From the NCBI RefSeq assembly GCF_026393345.1, contig NZ_JAPLAI010000066.1, positions 28,955 to 92,954 on the forward strand: a stretch of DNA of 64,000 bases. Reading direction: 5' to 3'. Made by a program: the position numbers and the translations under genes. The stretch's first letter is position 1, and every line of letters starts with the position of its first letter. Under the pieces are notes generated by a model, which saw only the letters and a program-made list of their open reading frames with translations, did no database searches and had not been told where the DNA came from. Shown piece by piece: positions 46,903 through 55,165 of the stretch. Source of the stretch: Microbacterium sp. GTDB lineage: Bacteria > Actinomycetota > Actinomycetes > Actinomycetales > Microbacteriaceae.

Positions 46903-48390
46903 ATGACCACCATCCGTCACCACATCGCCGGTCAGGAGTCGGGTTCCGCCGACCGCACGGCGCCGGTCTTCAACCCCGCCACGGGCGAGCGCGCCGCGGA
47001 GGTCGTCCTCGCCAGCACCGCCGAGGTGGATGCGGCCGTCGCGGCAGCGGCCGCGGCCCTCCCCACCTGGCGCGCGACCGGTCTCATCCGCCGCGCCGAT
47101 GTGTTCTTCCGCCTGCGGCAGCTGCTCGTCGAGAATCAGGACGAGCTGGCCGCCATCATCACGCGCGAGCACGGCAAGGTGCTCTCGGACGCGAAGGGCG
47201 AGATCAGCCGCGGCATCGAGAACGTCGAGTTCGCCGCCGGCCTCGTGCATCTGCTCAAGGGCGAGTACTCGGAGCAGGTCTCGCGCGGCGTCGACGTGCA
47301 CTCGGTCAAGCAGCCGGTGGGCGTCGTCGGGGCGATCACCCCGTTCAACTTCCCCGCGATGGTGCCGCTGTGGATGGCTGCCTCCGCGATCGCGTGCGGC
47401 AACACCGTGGTGCTCAAGCCCAGCGAGAAGGACCCCTCCGCCTCGCTGTTCCTCGCGAAGCTGTTCGAGCAGGCGGGGCTCCCCGCGGGCGTCCTCAATG
47501 TCGTGCACGGCGACAAGGTCGCGGTCGATGCGATCCTCGATCACCCGGACGTCAGAGCGGTCAGCTTCGTCGGGTCCACCCCGGTGGCGCGCTCCATCTA
47601 CCAGCGCGCGAGCGCGAACGGTAAGCGGGTGCAGGCGCTCGGCGGGGCCAAGAATCACATGGTCGTCATGCCGGATGCCGACATCGACGGCGCGGCGGAT
47701 GCGGCGATCTCCGCCGCCTACGGCTCCGCCGGCGAGCGCTGCATGGCGGTGTCCGTTCTGGTCGCGGTCGGTGACGCCACCGCGGACACCCTCGTCGCCA
47801 AGGTGGCCGAACGAATGGCGGCGCTCCGGATCGGTGACGGCACCGACCCCGCCAGCGAGATGGGCCCGCTCATCACCCGCGAGCACCGCGACAAGGTCGC
47901 CTCCTACGTCACGGGAGCAGCTGCGGAGGGTGCGACGGTCGTCGTCGACGGGACGCAGAAGTCCTTCGAGGGCGACGGATTCTTCATCGGCACGAGCCTG
48001 CTCGACCACGTCCGCCCAGGCATGAAGGCCTACGACGAGGAGATCTTCGGCCCGGTGCTCTCAGTCGTCCGCGTCGAGACGTACGACGAGGCCGTCGCCC
48101 TCATCAATGCCAACCCGTTCGCGAACGGAGTGGCGCTCTTCACCCGCGACGGCGGCACCGCCCGCCGCTTCGAAGTGGACATCGAGGTCGGCATGGTCGG
48201 CGTGAACGTGCCGATCCCGGTGCCGGTGGGCGCCTACTCCTTCGGCGGCTGGCGCAACTCGCTCTTCGGCGACGCGCACATCTACGGCCCCGAGTCGATC
48301 AACTTCTACACCCGCAGCAAGGTCATCACGTCGCGCTGGCCCGAGCCCAGCGAGTCCCAGATCGACCTCGGCTTCCCGAGCAACCACTGA
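46903..48390 (+). CDS. CoA-acylating (methyl)malonate-semialdehyde dehydrogenase
   Basis: A 495-residue aldehyde dehydrogenase of the MmsA type, which oxidises malonate or methylmalonate semialdehyde to acetyl- or propionyl-CoA. It has ITPFNFPAMVPLWM near 145-158, the family-specific GGAKNHMVVMPDAD near 248-261 and the catalytic Cys in GERCMAV near 282. ACGGAGCC precedes the ATG. Together with the class III aminotransferase 17 bp downstream, the pair would turn beta-alanine (or beta-aminoisobutyrate) into acyl-CoA. Confidence 0.85.
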   Translation: MTTIRHHIAGQESGSADRTAPVFNPATGERAAEVVLASTAEVDAAVAAAAAALPTWRATGLIRRADVFFRLRQLLVENQDELAAIITREHGKVLSDAKGEISRGIENVEFAAGLVHLLKGEYSEQVSRGVDVHSVKQPVGVVGAITPFNFPAMVPLWMAASAIACGNTVVLKPSEKDPSASLFLAKLFEQAGLPAGVLNVVHGDKVAVDAILDHPDVRAVSFVGSTPVARSIYQRASANGKRVQALGGAKNHMVVMPDADIDGAADAAISAAYGSAGERCMAVSVLVAVGDATADTLVAKVAERMAALRIGDGTDPASEMGPLITREHRDKVASYVTGAAAEGATVVVDGTQKSFEGDGFFIGTSLLDHVRPGMKAYDEEIFGPVLSVVRVETYDEAVALINANPFANGVALFTRDGGTARRFEVDIEVGMVGVNVPIPVPVGAYSFGGWRNSLFGDAHIYGPESINFYTRSKVITSRWPEPSESQIDLGFPSNH

Positions 48391-48407
48391 ATCCCCGGAG
48401 GCGTGAC

Positions 48408-49763
48408 ATGACCGTACAGATCGACACGGATGCCGAGGCCACCGTCCGCGCGAACGACCGCGGCCATGTGTTCCATTCGTGGAGCGCGCAGGGCGCCATC
48501 GATCCGCTCCCGGTCGCCGGCGGCGAGGGTTCGACGTTCTGGGACTACAACGGCAACCGCTACCTGGACTTCTCGTCGCAGCTGGTGAACCTGAACCTCG
48601 GGCACCAGCATCCGGACCTGGTGGCAGCGATCCAGGAGCAGGCCGGGCGGCTGGCGACCATCCAGCCCTCGATGGCGAACGACGTACGGGGCGAGCTCGC
48701 CCGCCGCATCGTCGAGGTGGCCGGCGACTCGTTCCAGAAGGTGTTCTTCACCAATGGCGGCGCGGATGCCAACGAGAACGCGGTCCGCATGGCTCGGGCA
48801 TTCACCGGTCGCCGCAAGGTGCTGTCGATGTACCGCAGCTATCACGGCAACACCACGACGGCGATCTCGCTGACGGGCGACCCGCGGCGCTGGCAGAACG
48901 AGCCGGGCGACGGCTCCGTGGCGCACTTCTTCGGGCCGTACCTGTACCGCTCCGCCTTCCATGCCACGACGCCGGAGGAGGAGTCCGCACGGGCGCTCGC
49001 GCACCTGGAGCAGGTCATCGTGCTCGAGGGCGCCGGGACCATCGCCGCGATCGTCCTGGAGACCGTCGTCGGCACGAACGGCGTCCTCATCCCGCCGCCC
49101 GGCTACCTGCAGGGGGTGCGGGAGCTCTGCGACCGCTACGGCATCCTGCTCATCGCCGACGAGGTCATGGTCGGCTTCGGCCGGGTGGGCGAGTGGTTCG
49201 CCTTCCAGGCGCGCGACGTGGTCCCCGACCTCATCACCTTCGCGAAGGGTGTCAATTCAGGCTACGTGCCGCTCGGCGGCGTCGTGATCTCCCGCGAGGT
49301 GGGCCGATTCTTCGACGATCGCGCGTTCCAGGGCGGGCTGACCTATTCCGGGCACCCGCTGGCGTGCGCGGCGGGGGTGGCGACGTTCGACGTGTTCGAA
49401 CGAGACGGCATCCTCGCCCGGGTGCGCGACCTCGGTGACCGCGTGATCGCGCCGACTGTCGCGGAGTGGACCGAGCGCCACCCCTCGGTCGGCGAGGTGC
49501 GGGGCGCGGGACTCTTCTGGGCGGTGGAGCTGGTCCGCGACCGCGAGACGCGCGAGCCGCTCGTGCCCTTCAACGCCGGGGGCGCGGATGCGGCACCCAT
49601 GGGCGAATTCGCGGCTGCGTGCAAGAGATCGGGCCTGTGGCCGTTCATCCACTTCAACCGCACCCACATCGCCCCGCCGCTGGTAATCGGCGAGGACGAG
49701 CTCCGCCGGGGCCTGGCGATCATCGACCGCGCCCTGGACACCGTGGACGCATACGCCCGCTGA
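48408..49763 (+). CDS. Class III aminotransferase (omega-amino acid:pyruvate type)
   Basis: A 451-residue PLP enzyme. FFTNGGADANENAVRMAR near 113-130 binds the PLP phosphate, the DEVMVGFGRVGEW block carries the ring-binding Asp251, and ITFAKGVNSGYVPLGG contains the Schiff-base Lys280. The sequence is of the beta-alanine/taurine/omega-amino-acid:pyruvate group rather than ornithine or acetylornithine aminotransferases. Next to an MmsA-type dehydrogenase under a PucR regulator, beta-alanine is the most economical substrate. Confidence 0.83.
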   Translation: MTVQIDTDAEATVRANDRGHVFHSWSAQGAIDPLPVAGGEGSTFWDYNGNRYLDFSSQLVNLNLGHQHPDLVAAIQEQAGRLATIQPSMANDVRGELARRIVEVAGDSFQKVFFTNGGADANENAVRMARAFTGRRKVLSMYRSYHGNTTTAISLTGDPRRWQNEPGDGSVAHFFGPYLYRSAFHATTPEEESARALAHLEQVIVLEGAGTIAAIVLETVVGTNGVLIPPPGYLQGVRELCDRYGILLIADEVMVGFGRVGEWFAFQARDVVPDLITFAKGVNSGYVPLGGVVISREVGRFFDDRAFQGGLTYSGHPLACAAGVATFDVFERDGILARVRDLGDRVIAPTVAEWTERHPSVGEVRGAGLFWAVELVRDRETREPLVPFNAGGADAAPMGEFAAACKRSGLWPFIHFNRTHIAPPLVIGEDELRRGLAIIDRALDTVDAYAR

Positions 49764-49776
49764 CCCGGCACGATCC

Positions 49777-49842
49777 CGCGCGAGTGGGCGCTTGTGGCGG
49801 CTTCCGACCCACCGGAACCCACCACAAGCGCCCATTCGCGCG
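49777..49842. terminator. 66-bp near-perfect hairpin between convergent genes
   Basis: Two 30-nt arms (49777-49806, 49813-49842) pair at 27 positions around a 6-nt loop. It begins 13 nt after the aminotransferase stop and ends 1 nt before the stop of the opposing gene. It probably terminates both transcripts; its length is unusual for a simple terminator. Confidence 0.7.
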
Positions 49843-51552
49843 TCAGGCCGGGGCCTCGCCGGCGCGGGTGTCGCGGAACGGGACAGCCGCGGCGAGGACG
49901 ACATCCGTGCCGCGCTGCGAGAGCCGGGCGGGGACGGCCAGCCGCGCGAGCCCGAGCCCCCCGCTCCGCGTGCTCCGCAGCCGTCCGGGTGCGGCGATGC
50001 GGGCCGCGAGGATGCCCGGCGCGGCCTGCTGGACGACCACGGTGGCCTCCCGCGCGGCGGAGTGCTTCACGGCGTTGACGAACGCTTCGCTCGTGACGTC
50101 TGCCACCCGGCGGGCCGTGTCCGGGTCGGTCAGTGCTCGCGCCGACTCCTCGTCGATGTCGCAGTGGATGTCGAGCACGGGCGACCACGCCGCGATCAGC
50201 GTCGCCAGCGCGTCCCCGTCCACGGGTGCGGGCGGGGCGATCACGTGATCCAACCGGACCCCAATGGCGGAGAGGAACTCCGCCGTCTGCTCCGGGGTAG
50301 CGGGCTCGTCGTCGAGCATCGCCGCGAACACGACGCAGCGGCTCTGGACCTCGCCGTGGAGGGTGTCGGCGGCGTGGCGCAGGAGGTCCGCCGCGGAGGC
50401 GGGAGTCCCCGCGTCTGCGGCGCGGAACGCCGAGAGCGCCTGTGTCAGGGAGAGCTGTTCGGACTCCGCACGCTCGACGGCGCCTTCGGCGACCGCGGCG
50501 AGGATGGTGATGCCTGGCACCATCACGATCGGAATGACCCACTCCACTCCCAGCGAACCGAACTCCGGCAGGAAGACGAGTGAGAGCAGCACGCCCTCCG
50601 CAACGGAGACGGCGAGCACGATGATTCCCTGCGCGGTCGGTGTGCGCCCGCGGGAGAGAACCCGTGACACCGCGTCGCCGAGCGTCGGGATGCCCAGGGC
50701 GACCACGGCCGCGAGCGCGACCAGCCACAGCGGCATGACCGAGAGAGCGAACGGGAGCGAGCCGAACGTGAAGACGGCGCCGATGAGTCCGACCGGCGGC
50801 GGCCGCAACCAGGCGAGAAACGACGGACGGGCGGCGGCCCCGGCCGCGACGGCGTCGGTGTCCGCTCGTTCGTCCAGGTCGTGGCTCGCGTCGCGCACCG
50901 CCTCGGAGAACTCCCGCACTCGATCGAAATCGACCACGCCGGTGCGGAGGGCTTCGGCGCGGCGTCGCAGCTCCTCCACCGTGAGGTGGATGCGGGCGCG
51001 GGCGCGCCGCGCGTCGCCCTCGTCGCGCTCACTCCCGCCCTCGAGGGCAGCGAGCGCGGCGCGGAGTCGCCGGTTCACCCCGGTGGCGGTGGCGGTGGCG
51101 TTTACCGCGACCGCCACCATCGACAGCAGGGCGAACCATGCGATGAGGTTGATGAGGATCCGCAGCCCCAGCGCGCCGCCCACATCGCGCGGGCTCCACC
51201 AGCTGACCAGCAGATCGTTCAGCAGCGGGCGCAGGACGCAGACGACCACGAGCGCACCGAGCACCACCGTCGCGCGACCCGCGGGGCTCGGGATCCGCCG
51301 CTCCGCCCAGGCGGCCGGCAGGATCAGCAGGCAGCACAGGAGCCACCCCAGCGTGGACAGCGCCACGGCGGCCACGGCCTGCCCTGGCCGGGTCACCCCG
51401 CCGAAAGAGCCCAGCACGGTCGCTGCGACCGGCAGCGCGACGATCGCCGACCACCAGGTGTAGAACCGTCCGCTGGACACGGCGGACCACCATCGGTCGA
51501 CGATCGGCAGCCGCGCGAGATCGATGGGCGGCAGAGCGCGTCTGTCGCGCAT
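49843..51552 (-). CDS. Membrane protein with histidine-kinase-like ATPase tail
   Basis: A 569-residue integral membrane protein: four helices about 30-160, a cytoplasmic helical linker near 165-245, then four further helices about 255-370. The C-terminal domain has kinase-type pieces VTSEAFVNAVKHSAA (N-box-like, with Glu and Asn present) and a short glycine box GGLGLARL. No phospho-accepting His motif of the HisKA_3 type is evident, and no response regulator adjoins. It is probably a degenerate or atypical sensor kinase. ATG at 51552 has GGGGGAG 8 nt upstream. Confidence 0.6.
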   Translation of the reverse strand: MRDRRALPPIDLARLPIVDRWWSAVSSGRFYTWWSAIVALPVAATVLGSFGGVTRPGQAVAAVALSTLGWLLCCLLILPAAWAERRIPSPAGRATVVLGALVVVCVLRPLLNDLLVSWWSPRDVGGALGLRILINLIAWFALLSMVAVAVNATATATGVNRRLRAALAALEGGSERDEGDARRARARIHLTVEELRRRAEALRTGVVDFDRVREFSEAVRDASHDLDERADTDAVAAGAAARPSFLAWLRPPPVGLIGAVFTFGSLPFALSVMPLWLVALAAVVALGIPTLGDAVSRVLSRGRTPTAQGIIVLAVSVAEGVLLSLVFLPEFGSLGVEWVIPIVMVPGITILAAVAEGAVERAESEQLSLTQALSAFRAADAGTPASAADLLRHAADTLHGEVQSRCVVFAAMLDDEPATPEQTAEFLSAIGVRLDHVIAPPAPVDGDALATLIAAWSPVLDIHCDIDEESARALTDPDTARRVADVTSEAFVNAVKHSAAREATVVVQQAAPGILAARIAAPGRLRSTRSGGLGLARLAVPARLSQRGTDVVLAAAVPFRDTRAGEAPA

Positions 51553-51605
51553 TGCGGCAACTCCCCCAGGCCCCCGGGCAGGGCCCTGAGTGACCACTCT
51601 AACGA

Positions 51606-52769
51606 TCAGAGGGCGGAAAGTGCGGCGTCCAGGTCGGTGATGAGGTCATCCACGGCTTCGATTCCCACGGAGAGCCGCACGAGCTCCACCGGAACCGCGA
51701 GCTCCGTGCCGCGCACCGAGGCGTGCGTCATCTCATCGGGATAGTTGAGCAGCGACTCGACACCGCCGAGTGACTCGGCGAGCGTGAACAGCCGCGTGGA
51801 CTCCGAGAAGCGGCGCGCCGTCGGCCCGTCCGCAAGCTCGAGCGACACGATCCCGCCGAAGCCGCTCATCTGCCGGGCGGCGAGGTCGTGACCGGGATGC
51901 GTGGGTAGCCCCGGGTAGTAGACACGGGCGACACGATCGTGGGCGGCGAGGAAACGCGCCACGGCATCGGCGTTCTCGCTGTGCCGCTGCATCCGGACCG
52001 CGAGCGTCTTGATGCCGCGGGTGGTGAGCCAGGCGTCCATCGGCCCGGAGACCGCACCGGCGGCGAACTGCAGGAACTTCGCCTGCTCGGCGAGCGCGTC
52101 GTCGTTCATCACGAGCGCGCCGCCGACCACGTCGGAGTGACCGCCGAGGTACTTCGTGGTCGAGTGCACGACGACGTCGGCACCGAGCGCGAGCGGCTGC
52201 TGCAGCGCGGGCGAGGCGAACGTGTTGTCGACCACGACGAGCGCACCGGCCTCGTGCCCGAGGCGCGCGAGGCCGGCGATGTCGCTGATCAGCAGCTGCG
52301 GGTTCGAGGGCGTCTCGACCCAGAGGATGCGGGCGGGCCGCTCCTGCAGCGCCGCGGCGACCGCATCCAGGTCGCTCATGTCGACCACGCGCAGCCCCAC
52401 ACCCCAGGGACCGAGGATCCGGGCGATCAGCCGGTAGGTGCCGCCGTAGACGTCGCTGCCGAGCAGCACCTCGTCGCCGGGTTTGAGCACGGAGCGCAGC
52501 AGCGCGTCCTCCGCCGCGAGACCGGAAGCGAAGGAGAGCGCGTGCGCGCCACCTTCGATGGCGGCCAGCTGCTGTTCCAGCGCGGTGCGGGTCGGGTTGC
52601 CGCTGCGACCGTACTCGTAGCCGCCGCGGAGGCCGCCGATCCCGTCCTGGGCGTACGTGGTGGAGAAGTGCACCGGCGGGATGACGGCGCCGGTGGTCGG
52701 GTCGAACGCCTGACCGGCGTGGACCGCGAGACTGTCGAAACCGAGGGCGGGGCTGTCGGGTGTCGTCAT
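51606..52769 (-). CDS. metB: Cystathionine gamma-synthase/lyase-family enzyme
   Basis: A 387-residue PLP enzyme of the Cys/Met metabolism family. YEYGRSGNPTR near 51-61, the VETPSNP block near 151-157 and the Schiff-base Lys206 in HSTTKYLGGHSDVVGG are all present. In actinobacteria this gene beside a cystathionine beta-synthase or cysK supports transsulfuration; whether it acts as gamma-synthase or gamma-lyase cannot be read from sequence. The ATG has GGAGCC upstream and overlaps the preceding gene by 4 bp. Confidence 0.85.
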   Translation of the reverse strand: MTTPDSPALGFDSLAVHAGQAFDPTTGAVIPPVHFSTTYAQDGIGGLRGGYEYGRSGNPTRTALEQQLAAIEGGAHALSFASGLAAEDALLRSVLKPGDEVLLGSDVYGGTYRLIARILGPWGVGLRVVDMSDLDAVAAALQERPARILWVETPSNPQLLISDIAGLARLGHEAGALVVVDNTFASPALQQPLALGADVVVHSTTKYLGGHSDVVGGALVMNDDALAEQAKFLQFAAGAVSGPMDAWLTTRGIKTLAVRMQRHSENADAVARFLAAHDRVARVYYPGLPTHPGHDLAARQMSGFGGIVSLELADGPTARRFSESTRLFTLAESLGGVESLLNYPDEMTHASVRGTELAVPVELVRLSVGIEAVDDLITDLDAALSAL

Positions 52770-53785
52770 CGTGCGGCTCCTGCCGGGTTCGGGGTGGGGA
52801 GGGATGCGGCGATCCGCGGGCCGGGATCGGGCACCTCGTAGCCGCGGGCTCGCAGCCATTCATCGTCGTACAGCTTGCTGAGGTAGCCGCGGCCGTGGTC
52901 GGGCAGGATGACCACGACGACCGCGTCGGCGGGCAGGTCGCGGGCGACGCGGAGCGCCGCCACCACGGCCATGCCGCTCGAGCCGCCCACCAGCAGCGCC
53001 TCTTCGCGGGCGAGGCGACGCGTCATCGCGAACGACTCCGCATCCGACACGCTCTCGTAACGGTCGACGACGCTCGCATCGAACGTGTCGGGCAGGAAGT
53101 CCTCCCCTACGCCTTCGACGTCGTAGCCGTGGATCGGCCCGCCGGCATAGATGGAGCCGACCGGATCGGCGCCGATCACGGTCACGGCACCCTCCGAGGC
53201 CTGCTTGAGGAAACGTCCGGTGCCGCTGATGGTGCCGCCCGTGCCGATCCCGGCGACGAAGTGGGTCACGCCGCCGTCGGTGTCGCGCCAGATCTCCGGA
53301 CCGGTGGTCTCGAAGTGCCCGCGCGGACCGTTCTGGTTCGCGAACTGGTTCGGCTTGAAGGCGCCGGGGATCTCGCGGGCAAGACGGTCGGACACGCTGT
53401 AGTAGGAGCGGGGATCCTCCGGCGGCACGTTGGTCGGTGTCGTGACGACCTCGGCGCCGTACGCGCGGAGCACGGCGACCTTCTCGCCGGAGAATTTGTC
53501 CGGGACGACGAAGACCATCCGGTAGCCGCGCTGCTGCGCGACCAGCGCGAGCCCCACGCCGGTGTTCCCACTCGTCGGTTCGACGATGGTGCCGCCGGGT
53601 TGCAGCAGACCATCGCGCTCGGCTGCGTCGATGATGTTGCGGGCGATGCGGTCCTTCGCGGAGCCGCCGGGATTGAAGTACTCCACCTTGACGAGCACGG
53701 TCGCGGCGAGGCCGTCGGTGACGTGGTTCAGGCGGACGAGCGGGGTGTTGCCGACGAGTTCGGCGACGCTGTTGGCGTAACGCAT
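52766..53785 (-). CDS. Cysteine synthase / cystathionine beta-synthase family enzyme
   Basis: A 339-residue fold-type II PLP enzyme. Lys44 in NPGGSAKDRIARN binds PLP, EPTSGNTGVGLA near 69-80 is the substrate loop, and GTGGTISGTGRFLK holds the phosphate. The C-terminal region LVGGSSGMAVVAAL and LPDHGRGYLSKLYDDEW resembles the catalytic part of cystathionine beta-synthase without CBS domains, so either activity is possible. The start is ATG at 53785. About 96 bp upstream is a leaderless Cys-codon mini-gene, implying control by cysteine supply. Confidence 0.85.
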   Translation of the reverse strand: MRYANSVAELVGNTPLVRLNHVTDGLAATVLVKVEYFNPGGSAKDRIARNIIDAAERDGLLQPGGTIVEPTSGNTGVGLALVAQQRGYRMVFVVPDKFSGEKVAVLRAYGAEVVTTPTNVPPEDPRSYYSVSDRLAREIPGAFKPNQFANQNGPRGHFETTGPEIWRDTDGGVTHFVAGIGTGGTISGTGRFLKQASEGAVTVIGADPVGSIYAGGPIHGYDVEGVGEDFLPDTFDASVVDRYESVSDAESFAMTRRLAREEALLVGGSSGMAVVAALRVARDLPADAVVVVILPDHGRGYLSKLYDDEWLRARGYEVPDPGPRIAASLPTPNPAGAAR

Positions 53786-53880
53786 GAGGGAGTCCTGTGG
53801 GTGCGGCGTTCGGCCGGAGCGGGGGAACGCGGGGTCGGTGTCGGTCGAAGGGAAGCGCGCGCGGCGGCGCGACGGATCAC

Positions 53881-53907
53881 TCAGCGACAACAACGACAGG
53901 TCAGCAC
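53881..53907 (-). CDS. Leaderless cysteine-codon leader peptide (M-L-T-C-R-C-C-R)
   Basis: GTG at 53907-53905 is followed by CTG ACC TGT CGT TGT TGT CGC and TGA (53883-53881): eight codons, three of them Cys, two in a row. A -10 box TAGGGT on the same strand ends 7 nt before the GTG, so the transcript would start at or very near the G: a leaderless message. It precedes the cysK-type and metB genes by about 96 bp. Polycysteine leaderless mini-genes upstream of cysteine genes act as cysteine-responsive attenuators in mycobacteria; this has the same layout. Too short for ordinary gene finding. Confidence 0.75.
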   Translation of the reverse strand: MLTCRCCR

Positions 53908-53914
53908 GCGTCCG

Positions 53915-53920
53915 ACCCTA
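53915..53920 (-). promoter_or_regulatory. -10 element of the cysK-metB leader promoter
   Basis: TAGGGT (TANNNT form) on the minus strand, 7 nt upstream of the leader GTG. No convincing -35 hexamer is seen at the usual distance, which is common in actinobacteria. Confidence 0.5.
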
Positions 53921-53962
53921 CACAACGCCTGTCACACTCGCCACCCGCCCCATGACGCCGGA

Positions 53963-54030
53963 TGACGTCACACGTCGGCGGGTGACGTCGGGCGACCGCG
54001 GATGACAGCCCCGGTTGGGAGGTGACGTCG
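53963..54030. promoter_or_regulatory. TGACGTC repeats upstream of the MetQ-type gene
   Basis: GATGACGTCA (53961-53970, containing palindrome TGACGTCA) and two identical GGTGACGTCG copies at 53981-53990 and 54021-54030 lie in the divergent control region of the two sulfur operons. Candidate binding sites for a sulfur or methionine regulator; the protein is unknown. Confidence 0.4.
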
Positions 54031-54114
54031 GCCGTGGCGGAATGGGCGCACCGGATGCGGCAGGCCTCGCATCCCGCATCCGGTCGCACCCCGCACCCTT
54101 CGAGAGGAACGTTC

Positions 54115-55095
54115 ATGTCCGAGCAGAATCCGGCGCCGCAGAGCGATCTGCGCGCCTCCGTCGAATCGGCCGGCAAGCGCCGGCGCAACATCTTCCTCGC
54201 CGTCGGCGCGGTCATCGTCGTCGCGATCGTCGTCGGCGTGGTCGCGATCGTCGCGAACCTGGGCGGCGGGTCCGCCGAAGCGGCCCCCGCCGACGGCGAG
54301 CGCCTCACGCTGAAGATCGCGGTGAGCGAGGACAGCGACTTCCAGTCCGCCGTGCAGGAGGTCGCCGCCGAGAAGGGGCTCGACGTGGAGTGGGTGAACG
54401 TCGACGACTGGGTACTGCCGAACACGGAGCTCGCCGCGGGGAACGTCGACGGCAATGCGTTCCAGCACATCCTGTATCTGTCGAACTTCAACGCGCAGAA
54501 CGATGAGGACCTCACGCCGATCTTCTCCACCGTCATCACCCAGTGGGGCATCTTCTCCGCCACCCTCGGCGACACCGGCGAGATCCCCGATGGCGGTCGC
54601 ATCGCCATCCCCGACGACCCCTCCAACGGCGGTCGTGCGCTCGGTATCCTCGCCGCCGCCGGTCTCATCGAGCTCGCCGAGGACGCGGGCGACTTCCCGA
54701 CGGTCGACGACGTGACCTCCAACCCGAAGAACCTGGAGTTCGTGCCCATCGCGGCGACCACCATCCCGCAGCAGTTCGACGACCCCAGCCTGTCGGCTGT
54801 CGTCGTGGGCCTGTCCTACTTCGACCCGTCGCAGGGTCTCACCGCAGAGGACGCGCTGTATCTCGACGACTCCCTGGACGAGAAGAACCTCCCCTACGTC
54901 AACATCGTCGCGTCCCGCGCCGACAACGCCGACGACCCCGCCTGGGCCGTGCTGAAGGAGGCCTACGCCGACCCGCGCGTGGCCGAGGCGCTGGAGAAGG
55001 AGGACAAGGGTGCGACGGTCCTCGTCGACGTCCCGGTCAAGACCCTCCGGTCGAAGCTCGCCGACCTCGAGAAGGCCGCCGCCGACAACGACTGA
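54115..55095 (+). CDS. MetQ/NlpA-family substrate-binding protein, helix-anchored
   Basis: A 326-residue binding protein for a methionine-type ABC importer. Instead of a lipobox it has a basic cytoplasmic start and one transmembrane helix (about 24-46), so it is tethered by an N-terminal anchor. The NlpA fold follows with VEWVNVDDWVLPNTELAAGNVDGNAFQH near 92-120 and IAIPDDPSNGGRALGILAAAG near 162-182. GAGAGGA precedes the ATG. MetN and MetI genes follow, and flavin monooxygenases further on suggest the cargo may be an organosulfur compound as well as methionine. Confidence 0.85.
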   Translation: MSEQNPAPQSDLRASVESAGKRRRNIFLAVGAVIVVAIVVGVVAIVANLGGGSAEAAPADGERLTLKIAVSEDSDFQSAVQEVAAEKGLDVEWVNVDDWVLPNTELAAGNVDGNAFQHILYLSNFNAQNDEDLTPIFSTVITQWGIFSATLGDTGEIPDGGRIAIPDDPSNGGRALGILAAAGLIELAEDAGDFPTVDDVTSNPKNLEFVPIAATTIPQQFDDPSLSAVVVGLSYFDPSQGLTAEDALYLDDSLDEKNLPYVNIVASRADNADDPAWAVLKEAYADPRVAEALEKEDKGATVLVDVPVKTLRSKLADLEKAAADND

Positions 55096-55165
55096 CGCCG
55101 GAGCCCGTTCCCCTCGTCCCCGTCGTGGGGCGAGGGGAACGGGCTGCGCCGACCAAGGAGCACAC

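Noticed and set aside
53786-54114. SAM or cobalamin riboswitch upstream of the methionine-type genes
   Set aside because: I looked for a structured aptamer in the divergent region and found only short direct repeats and the Cys-codon leader; no known riboswitch core is visible.
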